This document shows, one piece after another, positions 45,250 through 52,088 of a DNA stretch of 64,000 nt. The notes below the pieces were generated by a model, which was not told the DNA's origin, did not search any database, and worked only from the letters and a program-made list of their open reading frames with translations. The stretch spans positions 86,782 through 150,781 of the forward strand of contig JAGCUR010000002.1 of the NCBI GenBank assembly GCA_017962745.1. Direction: 5' to 3'. The DNA is from Bacilli bacterium. Lineage in GTDB: Bacteria; Bacillota_I; Bacilli_A; ML615J-28; CAG-698. Positions within the stretch are counted from its first letter, which is position 1; every line of letters begins with the position of its first letter. A program made the translations under genes and the position numbers.

Positions 45250-46236
45250 ATGAAAGCAATTAAACGTTTATTTAGTCTAGTATTTGTTATGGTCATGGTG
45301 TTTATCATGGTAGGTTGTAAGAAAGTTGAATTTAGAATTGGTATCGTTCAATACGTATCTGCTGGTGCTCTAGATAGCGCTAGAGAAGGTATTGTAGAAG
45401 CATTAGAGAAAGGCGGATTTGTAGATGGCAAAAATGTTAAGATTAACATCTATAATCCACAAGCTAAGCAAGAAGATTTAGCTACAATGGCTGAACAAGC
45501 AATTCAAGATAATGATATCGTATTTGCTATTGCTACACCAGTTGCTTTAGTTTTAAAAGCTGAAGCTGAAAAACAAGGTAGTGATATTCCTATTTTATTT
45601 ACAGCTGTAACTGATCCAGTTGCTAGTGGTATTATTGATAATGCTACTAAACCTGGTGGAAATATCTCTGGTACTAGTGATATGAATCCTGTTGCTGATC
45701 AAATCGCATTAGCAAGAGAACTTGGAATCACAGTTAACAAAATTGGTATGGTATTTACATCTAGCGAATCTAATTCTTTAGTTCAAGCTAATTTAGCTGA
45801 TGCAAAATGTAGAGAGTTAGGATTCAATTTAGTTCAAAGACAAATCTCTACAGTTAATGATTTACAAAGCGCTGTAACAGATTTAGTAGAAAATGAAAAA
45901 GTAGATGTTATGTACATCCCTACAGATAATATCGTAGCTGATAACATGAATACAGTAGCAACAATCTGCAATAACAACAAAGTTATTACTATTTGTGGAG
46001 AAGAAGGATTAGTTAATGCTGGTGGTATCGTTACTTTAGGTATCAACTACAAAGAATTAGGTAAATTAACTGGTGAAATGGCAGTTAAAGTATTAAAGGG
46101 TGAAGCAAAAGTTGGTGATTTAGCTGTAGCTACATTAACTAACTTCGAACTTGTTATTAATAAAGCAAAAGCAACAGAAGCTGGAATTTCAATTCCTGAA
46201 GCATTAATCGCTAAAGCACATAGAGTTATTGAATAG
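45250..46236 (+). CDS. ABC transporter substrate-binding lipoprotein, TrpX-like; probably aromatic amino acid uptake
   Basis: The start at 45250 is chosen by AGAGGAGG (45235 on). The 328-residue protein has a lipobox ending at C23 (MVGC) and the ABC_sub_bind fold: FRIGIVQYVSAGALDSAREGIVEAL, DNDIVFAIATPVAL, ILFTAVTDPVASGI and GGNISGTSDMNPV. Members named TrpX are linked to tryptophan uptake in Bacillota by their regulation. Here the leader carries Tyr codons and no Trp codon, so tyrosine (or tyrosine plus related aromatics) is the better guess. It is first in a three-gene operon. Function is inferred from context. Confidence 0.85.
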   Translation: MKAIKRLFSLVFVMVMVFIMVGCKKVEFRIGIVQYVSAGALDSAREGIVEALEKGGFVDGKNVKINIYNPQAKQEDLATMAEQAIQDNDIVFAIATPVALVLKAEAEKQGSDIPILFTAVTDPVASGIIDNATKPGGNISGTSDMNPVADQIALARELGITVNKIGMVFTSSESNSLVQANLADAKCRELGFNLVQRQISTVNDLQSAVTDLVENEKVDVMYIPTDNIVADNMNTVATICNNNKVITICGEEGLVNAGGIVTLGINYKELGKLTGEMAVKVLKGEAKVGDLAVATLTNFELVINKAKATEAGISIPEALIAKAHRVIE

Positions 46237-46248
46237 AAAGAATATTAT

Positions 46249-47211
46249 ATGGATATTGTTATAAATTTACTTGTATCTGGTCTTCAACAGGGCCTGATAT
46301 GGAGCATAATGGTGCTCGGGGTATATATATCTTATCGTGTCTTAGATTGTGCGGATCTAAGCGTTGAAGGTACATTCCCTCTCGGAGCAACAATTGCGGC
46401 ACTGCTAATATTTGTTAATGTGCCGCCAATCATTGCAACCATTATTGCTATATTTGGTGGTCTGGGAGCAGGAGCCATCACGGGATTACTTCATACTAAA
46501 TTAAAAATCCCTGCTATTCTTTCCGGAATTATTACGATGACAGCCTTAGTATCTATTAACTTAGTAATACTAGGCTTTGCTAGTAAAACTTCTGGAAGTT
46601 TAGCAAGTCTTGCCATAAATAATACAGTTTACAAAGGCGCAAACAATGGTATCTTTAAATTATTCCATGATACTTTTGGTATGGAATCATTTACTAAAGC
46701 TATATCAAGTAAGATTAGTGTTATTTTAATAACTGGTGCTTTTGTATTAGTATGTTATGTAACTATTTATTATTTATTTGGTACTGAATTTGGTATGAGT
46801 TTACGTGCAACTGGAAATAATAAGAAAATGGCCAATGCTCAAGGTATTAATACACCAGTTATGATAATAATCGGCTTATCAATTTCTAATGGTTTAGTTG
46901 CCCTAAGTGGTGCTTTATTTGCCCAAAACACAGGTACTGCCAATGTGGATAGTGGTAAAGGAGCAATTGTTATTGGTCTTGCGGCGATCATAATTGGTGA
47001 AATAATATTTGGTAAGAAAACATTTAAACTAGCTTTAATATCAATAATTGTTGGGTCATTCTTGTTTTTCTTACTAAAAGCGATTGCGATAAAACTAGGT
47101 GTAGATCATTATCTAAATCTAGTAGTAGCGATTTTGATAGCATTTATCTTAGCCTTCCCAGTCATTAAACAAATTATCAAGAAGCGAGGTGCAAGCGATG
47201 CTAGAGATTAA
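46249..47211 (+). CDS. ABC transporter permease, TrpY-like
   Basis: A 320-residue membrane protein of the branched-chain/ribose permease fold with about eight to nine helices. The N-terminal GLIWSIMVLGVYISYRVLDCADLSVEGTFPLGA segment is typical of the TrpY group. The EFGMSLRATGNNKKMANAQGIN loop is the coupling helix that contacts the ATPase. The C-terminus ends in a basic KRGASDARD. The ATPase gene starts within its last codons (14-nt overlap), indicating coupled translation. The upstream ribosome binding site (AGAAAG) is weak, as expected of a coupled gene. Confidence 0.88.
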   Translation: MDIVINLLVSGLQQGLIWSIMVLGVYISYRVLDCADLSVEGTFPLGATIAALLIFVNVPPIIATIIAIFGGLGAGAITGLLHTKLKIPAILSGIITMTALVSINLVILGFASKTSGSLASLAINNTVYKGANNGIFKLFHDTFGMESFTKAISSKISVILITGAFVLVCYVTIYYLFGTEFGMSLRATGNNKKMANAQGINTPVMIIIGLSISNGLVALSGALFAQNTGTANVDSGKGAIVIGLAAIIIGEIIFGKKTFKLALISIIVGSFLFFLLKAIAIKLGVDHYLNLVVAILIAFILAFPVIKQIIKKRGASDARD

Positions 47212-47998
47212 AAACTTAACAAAGATTTTTAACTTAGATCAGGCACCAGAATTTCAAAAACTAGCTCTTGATAATATTAGTTTAACGATTGAAGATGGTG
47301 AATTTGTTACGATCATTGGGGGAAATGGTTCGGGTAAGTCAACGCTAATGAATATGATTAGTGGTGTATATAGTCCAACTAGTGGATCAATTATCATTGA
47401 TGGTATTGATGTGACTAATAAACCTGAATACGAACGCGCTAAATACTTAGGTAGAGTATTCCAAGATCCAATGATGGGAACAGCTGGTAATATGTCAATT
47501 TCGGAAAACTTAGAGTTAGCAATTAGAAGAGGTGAAAAAAGAACTCTTCGTTGGGGTTTCAAGAAAGAAAACGAAGAAATCTTTATTAAAACTTTAAGTG
47601 GCTTAAATCTAGGTTTAGAAGATAGATTGACTCATAAAGTAGGCTTACTATCAGGCGGCCAGCGTCAAGCAGTAACATTAGTTATGGCTACTTTAAAGAA
47701 GCCTAAACTATTATTACTTGATGAACATACTGCAGCGCTAGATCCTAAGACTGCTTCAAAAGTTCTAGATTTAACTTGTAGAGTAGTAGAAGAAAACAAG
47801 TTAACTACTTTAATGATTACTCACAATATGAGAGATGCCATCAAATATGGTGATAGACTAATCATGTTTGATAGTGGTCATATTGTCTTCGACATTAAAG
47901 GTGAAGAAAAGAAAAACTTAACAATTGAACAATTATTAAAGAAATTCGATAATGATAGTTCAATCGTTTTAGATGATAATTTATTGCTTTCAAAATAA
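47198..47998 (+). CDS. ABC transporter ATPase, TrpZ-like
   Basis: The start at 47198 (MLEIKNL) follows GCGAGGTG; a GTG three codons up lies in that site. The 266-residue ATPase has Walker A GGNGSGKST (about 43-51), Q-loop VFQDPMMG, signature LLSGGQRQA, Walker B KLLLLDEHTAALD and switch His in MITHN. It energises the import by the preceding permease and lipoprotein. It ends at a terminator shared with the convergent chorismate mutase regulator gene. Confidence 0.92.
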   Translation: MLEIKNLTKIFNLDQAPEFQKLALDNISLTIEDGEFVTIIGGNGSGKSTLMNMISGVYSPTSGSIIIDGIDVTNKPEYERAKYLGRVFQDPMMGTAGNMSISENLELAIRRGEKRTLRWGFKKENEEIFIKTLSGLNLGLEDRLTHKVGLLSGGQRQAVTLVMATLKKPKLLLLDEHTAALDPKTASKVLDLTCRVVEENKLTTLMITHNMRDAIKYGDRLIMFDSGHIVFDIKGEEKKNLTIEQLLKKFDNDSSIVLDDNLLLSK

Positions 47999-48001
47999 TA
48001 T

Positions 48002-48040
48002 AAAAAAAGGATAATTTACTTTTGTAAATTATCTTTTTTT
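48002..48040. terminator. bidirectional terminator between the ABC operon and the regulator gene
   Basis: GATAATTTAC (48010-48019) / GTAAATTATC (48024-48033), extended by an A-run on the left and T-run on the right. Confidence 0.92.
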
Positions 48041-48043
48041 ATT

Positions 48044-48508
48044 TTATTCAGATGTTACTTTAACTTGATATTCTTTTGATAGTTTAATAGTGGTAGATAT
48101 AAATTTTTGATAATACTTTTTGATTTCTTTATCACTAATATAAGTGGTATTCTTTTTAACTAAGTCAGCTTCTCTAGCTTCATCAGTAATTGCTAAATTG
48201 TTTTTAGCTTTATAAATACCGATATGTTTAGCTAAGTTCATTCTTTTTTCAAAAAGCATTGCCATTTCTTGATCAATGGCATTGATTTGTAATCTCATGC
48301 TTTCGATAGAATTAGCATCAAATGTATCATTGCGTAGTAGTTCGTTAACACTAACATCATATGCATAAGCTAGTTTTTTAGCAGTTGATACTGTCAAGTT
48401 ACGCTCACCATTTTCTAATCTAGTTAGAAAACTTTGGGATAGTCCTGTCATATTTGCTACTTGAATTAGCGTTAACCCTCTATTTTTACGAATGATTTTT
48501 AAATCCAT
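48044..48508 (-). CDS. helix-turn-helix regulator fused to AroQ-type chorismate mutase
   Basis: A 154-residue two-domain protein. Residues 1-60 are a Cro/CI-type (XRE) helix-turn-helix (IIRKNRGLTLIQVANMTGLSQSFLTRLENGERNLTV). Residues 66-150 match the AroQ chorismate mutase fold. R72, R89, K100, D109, R112, E113, S144 and Q148 reproduce the eight active-site residues of the E. coli enzyme (R11, R28, K39, D48, R51, E52, S84, Q88) with the same spacing except one residue between E and S. So it could convert chorismate to prephenate, the branch step to Tyr and Phe, or use that pocket as a sensor. A 19-bp palindrome in its promoter suggests autoregulation. It is convergent with the Tyr-leader ABC operon. 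The start has GAAGGCAGG upstream. Confidence 0.87.
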   Translation of the reverse strand: MDLKIIRKNRGLTLIQVANMTGLSQSFLTRLENGERNLTVSTAKKLAYAYDVSVNELLRNDTFDANSIESMRLQINAIDQEMAMLFEKRMNLAKHIGIYKAKNNLAITDEAREADLVKKNTTYISDKEIKKYYQKFISTTIKLSKEYQVKVTSE

Positions 48509-48532
48509 TTTTCATACCTGCCTTCTATTTTG

Positions 48533-48562
48533 ATTATATGCCTATTAGGCATATTATGTCAA
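48533..48562 (-). promoter_or_regulatory. promoter of the HTH-chorismate mutase gene
   Basis: On the minus strand: TTGACA (48557-48562), an 18-bp spacer and TATAAT (48533-48538). Confidence 0.9.
48536..48554. promoter_or_regulatory. perfect 19-bp palindromic operator in the regulator's promoter
   Basis: ATATGCCTA-T-TAGGCATAT, 9-bp perfect arms around one base. It fills the spacer and overlaps the -10, the position where a bound HTH dimer would block its own promoter. Confidence 0.75.
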
Positions 48563-48594
48563 GCAATTAATAAACAAAATAGACGTGTTTGTTA

Positions 48595-48623
48595 TTGATA
48601 AAAATGGCATTTTATAGTATAAT
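48595..48623 (+). promoter_or_regulatory. ychF promoter
   Basis: TTGATA (48595-48600), a 17-bp spacer and TATAAT (48618-48623). Confidence 0.85.
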
Positions 48624-48648
48624 CTAATAAGTAAAAGAGGTGTAAATT

Positions 48649-49743
48649 ATGGGTTTAACTGCTGGTATTTTAGGACTTCCAAATGTCGGGAAGACAACAT
48701 TATTTAATGCATTAACAAAGCTTGATGCACCAACTTCGGCTTTTCCATATACTACTCAAGAATCAAACATTGGCGCAGTAGAAGTGCCTGATGAAAGACT
48801 TGATCGCATTGTGGAGATTGTTAAGCCAAGAAATGTAGTTAGAACATCATTCCAGTTCACAGATGTTGCGGGACTTGCAGAAGGAGCAAGCCATGGTGAA
48901 GGTTTAGGTAACCAGTTTTTAGCTCATATTAGAGAAGTAGATGCTATTTGTCATGTAGTTAGATGCTTTAAAGATGATAACGTTGCTCATGTAAATGGAG
49001 CCATTGATCCAGTTGGTGATATTGAAGTCGTTAATCTAGAATTAGCTTTTGCGGATTTAGATGTTATTGCTAAGAGAATCGAAAAGATTGAAAAGAAAGC
49101 AAAGATGAAAGCTGACCATGATAGCGTAGCAGAATACGAAGCACTTACGTTAATTAAGCAAGCTTTAGAAGATGGCAAGATGGCAAGCTCCGTTAAACTA
49201 ACTGATGAACAAGCAAGCTTAGTTAGAAACTTTAGTTTCTTAACGATGAAACCAATGATTTATGTTTTAAATATTTCGGAAGATGATATCGCTAATGCGG
49301 ATAAACTAATTAATGAAGTAAAGAAAGCTATTGGTGAAGATAATAAAGTAGTAGCCATTAGTGCCAAGATTGAAGAAGAATTATCTAAATTAAGCGATGA
49401 AGATAAGGAAATGTTTTTAGCTGACTTAGGTATTAGTGAAACTAGCTTAAATTTATTAGTTAAAGAAACATATGATTTATTAGGCCTTCAAACATTCTTC
49501 ACTGCTGGTGAAAAAGAATGTAGATCTTGGACATTCAAAAAGGGTATGAAAGCACCTCAATGTGCAGGTGTAATTCATTCTGATTTTGAAAGAGGCTTTA
49601 TCAAAGCGGAAATCGTAGCTTACGATGATTTCATTAAATATGGTTCTTTACAAAAAGTTAAAGAAGCTGGTAAGTTCCGCTTGGAAGGTAAAGAATATGT
49701 CTTCCAAGATGGCGATATGACAATCTTTAGATTTAATTTATAG
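48649..49743 (+). CDS. ychF: ribosome-binding ATPase YchF
   Basis: A 364-residue OBG-family P-loop protein: G1 GLPNVGKTT (9-17), FTDVAGLAEGASHGEGLGNQFL (switch II), and NISE at the place of NKxD, the change that makes YchF prefer ATP. A coiled-coil (about 130-200) and C-terminal TGS domain (about 280-364, LQTFFTAGEKECRSWTFKKG) complete it. It binds ribosomes and links to stress responses. AGAGGTG is upstream, and cinA follows by 8 nt. Confidence 0.95.
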   Translation: MGLTAGILGLPNVGKTTLFNALTKLDAPTSAFPYTTQESNIGAVEVPDERLDRIVEIVKPRNVVRTSFQFTDVAGLAEGASHGEGLGNQFLAHIREVDAICHVVRCFKDDNVAHVNGAIDPVGDIEVVNLELAFADLDVIAKRIEKIEKKAKMKADHDSVAEYEALTLIKQALEDGKMASSVKLTDEQASLVRNFSFLTMKPMIYVLNISEDDIANADKLINEVKKAIGEDNKVVAISAKIEEELSKLSDEDKEMFLADLGISETSLNLLVKETYDLLGLQTFFTAGEKECRSWTFKKGMKAPQCAGVIHSDFERGFIKAEIVAYDDFIKYGSLQKVKEAGKFRLEGKEYVFQDGDMTIFRFNL

Positions 49744-49751
49744 AGGTAGTT

Positions 49752-50957
49752 ATGAAAAACACTGCTTATTTATTAAGCGTTGGTAATGAAGTTTTAAGTG
49801 GTAGAGTAATTAACACTAACGCTTCATTCCTAGCTATTGAACTAGAAAAGATTGGAATTGAAGTCGTAAAGGTATTAACGGTTGCCGACGATGCAGCATC
49901 TATTGATGCATGCTTAGATGAATTTATGGCATCTAATTCTAAAATAATGATTACTACCGGTGGTCTTGGTCCTACTCATGATGACTTTACTAAAGAAGAA
50001 ATAGCAAAATATTTTGGTGTAGAGCTTGTGGAAAATAGTGAAGCTAAGCAAGATATGTTTAACTATTTCGGTGAAGCAAGAGTTGATAGCAACTTAAAGC
50101 AAGTATATCAACCTAAAGGTGCAATCATCGTTCATAATAAACTAGGAACGGCTGATGGCTTTATCTTAGAACAAAATGGTAAAGTAATTATATCTTTAGT
50201 TGGTCCATCATATGAAATGCAACCGATGTTTAATGAGGGTGTTAAACCATATTTATTAAAATATGGTAGCGAACTAATCATTAAAGAATATACAGTAGTT
50301 GGTAGAAGTGAATCTAGTTTAGAAAATGATTTAAAAGAACTAGTAGCTTCATGCGTAAATGTCAATGTTGCTCCTTACTGCGGAAATGGTAAGATTAGAT
50401 ATCAACTAACAGCTGATGCTAAGTACCTTGATGAATTCAATGAAGTTAAAGATAAATTTGAAAAAATAGTTGGTGCTAATATCGTAAGTAAAGACAACGA
50501 ATCAATCGAAGAAGTAGTCGTTAAGTCTTTAAAAGCAAAAGGATTAAAGATTAGCTTTGCGGAAAGCATGACAGGTGGTATGCTTAGCGAGATGCTTACT
50601 AGCGTAAGCGGCGCAAGCAATGTAATCGATGAGTCTTTTGTTACTTATGCTGCTAGTGCTAAAAATAAAATATTAGGAGTATCACTAGATACTATTAAAA
50701 AGTGCGATGTTGTTTCTAAACCAGTTGCTCTAGAAATGGTAAATGGGTTAGAAAAAATAACTAATAGCGATGTGTGTGTTGCTATTACCGGTTATGCGGG
50801 TCCTGATGGAGCTGATGTTGGTAAAGTATGTTATGCTATTAAATATAAAAAAATAGTTAGCGTATTTGAAAAACACTTCAAAGGAAACCGCAACATGATT
50901 AGAGAGAGGGCTGTAAGAGACATCTTATTTAATGTCTATTGCACAATTAATAAATAA
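49752..50957 (+). CDS. cinA: CinA: nucleotide pyrophosphatase plus NMN amidohydrolase
   Basis: A 401-residue two-domain CinA. The N-terminal MoaB/MogA-like COG1058 domain (1-170) has SVGNEVLSGRVINTNASFLA and TTGGLGPTHDDFTKE. The C-terminal PncC domain (about 250-400) has FAESMTGGMLSEMLTSVSGAS with the catalytic Ser and ITGYAGPDG. It salvages pyridine nucleotides; in competent bacteria it is linked to transformation. Its stop overlaps the next start (TAATG). Confidence 0.93.
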   Translation: MKNTAYLLSVGNEVLSGRVINTNASFLAIELEKIGIEVVKVLTVADDAASIDACLDEFMASNSKIMITTGGLGPTHDDFTKEEIAKYFGVELVENSEAKQDMFNYFGEARVDSNLKQVYQPKGAIIVHNKLGTADGFILEQNGKVIISLVGPSYEMQPMFNEGVKPYLLKYGSELIIKEYTVVGRSESSLENDLKELVASCVNVNVAPYCGNGKIRYQLTADAKYLDEFNEVKDKFEKIVGANIVSKDNESIEEVVVKSLKAKGLKISFAESMTGGMLSEMLTSVSGASNVIDESFVTYAASAKNKILGVSLDTIKKCDVVSKPVALEMVNGLEKITNSDVCVAITGYAGPDGADVGKVCYAIKYKKIVSVFEKHFKGNRNMIRERAVRDILFNVYCTINK

Positions 50958-52057
50958 TGGAAAATACAGAAGAAAAGAAAGAATCTAAAGGTAAAAAGGT
51001 TTTAGATTATATCATCAAAACGATGAATGGTATGGCGTATGGGTTATTCTCTACGCTTATCATTGGTACCATTATTGGTACCATTGGCGGATTCTTTAAT
51101 CCTGATAGTTATGTTTATCAAGTATTAACTAGCGTAGCTAGCTTACTTAAGAACTTAACTGGTATTGGTATTGGTTTAGGAATTGGCTTAAGTTTAAAGT
51201 TTGATGGTCTAAAACTAATATCTATTGGTGCTGCCGGTGCCATTTCCACATTCATGAGTGGTACTTGGAGTGTGGTGGATGGAGTAATTGATCATTTCAA
51301 TTACACTAACTTTGGGTTTAAGATTGGTGATCCACTTACTGTCTATGTAGTGGTAATTGCAATTTGCCTACTTATCCCACTAGTTTTAAGAAAGAAAACA
51401 CCAGTAGATATCATTATAGTTCCTTTGTTTAGTATTGTATCGAGCTTAATTATTACTTTACTAATTTGTATGCCAGTATCATGGCTTACAACAGTAGTTG
51501 GTGCTTTCATTAATAAAGCAACTGAACTTCATCCATTTATAATGGGTATTATCATTGCGGTATTAATGGGAATGGCGCTAACTGCCCCAATTTCTTCAGC
51601 TGCAATTGCTGCTAGCTTCGGTATAACTGGTCTTGCCGGTGGCGCTGCCGTTGTTGGATGTTGCGTACAAATGTTAGGATTTGCGGTAATGAGTAGAAAA
51701 GATAATAAGATCGGTACTGTAATATCAATTGGCATTGGAACTAGTATGTTACAATTTAAAAACATTGTTCGTAAACCGATTATTTGGTTACCAACAATTA
51801 TTGTTAGTGCTATCCTTGGCCCTATTACCACTTGCGTCTTTAAGACATTATGTGTCCCAAGCGGAGCTGGTATGGGTACAAGTGGATTAGTAGGAATTTT
51901 CGGCGTTATAAACGAAGGTGCTATGGGATCTAGTGCGCAAGTTTGGCTCCTTAATGTAGGGCTTGGCTTAATCGTACTACCTATCATCTTAGTTTATATT
52001 GTAGATTTTGTGTTCCGCCGCTTTAATTTAATTAAAGAAGGCGATCTAATTGTGTAA
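50957..52057 (+). CDS. stand-alone PTS_EIIC_2-type membrane protein
   Basis: A 366-residue polytopic membrane protein with about nine helices, Gly-rich repeats (GIGIGLGIGLSL), APISSAAIAASFGITGLAGGAAVVGCCVQMLGF and GMGTSGLVGIFGVI. It matches the PTS_EIIC_2 family, annotated as PTS IIC but lacking EIIA/EIIB partners, so phosphotransfer is doubtful. It may transport a small solute or have another membrane role. It is translationally coupled to cinA by a 1-base overlap. No ribosome binding site is evident. Confidence 0.78.
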   Translation: MENTEEKKESKGKKVLDYIIKTMNGMAYGLFSTLIIGTIIGTIGGFFNPDSYVYQVLTSVASLLKNLTGIGIGLGIGLSLKFDGLKLISIGAAGAISTFMSGTWSVVDGVIDHFNYTNFGFKIGDPLTVYVVVIAICLLIPLVLRKKTPVDIIIVPLFSIVSSLIITLLICMPVSWLTTVVGAFINKATELHPFIMGIIIAVLMGMALTAPISSAAIAASFGITGLAGGAAVVGCCVQMLGFAVMSRKDNKIGTVISIGIGTSMLQFKNIVRKPIIWLPTIIVSAILGPITTCVFKTLCVPSGAGMGTSGLVGIFGVINEGAMGSSAQVWLLNVGLGLIVLPIILVYIVDFVFRRFNLIKEGDLIV

Positions 52058-52088
52058 TTATATTTAGAAAGAAAGAGGAATTTAGTTT

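Noticed and set aside
45250..47998. Naming the transporter trpXYZ (tryptophan)
   Set aside because: Family resemblance is real, but the leader has six Tyr codons and no Trp codon, so the symbol would assert the wrong substrate.
51529..51987. 152-codon antisense open frame in the EIIC-like gene
   Set aside because: It lies fully inside a conserved gene, has no ribosome binding site, and its composition is that of a reverse-strand shadow.
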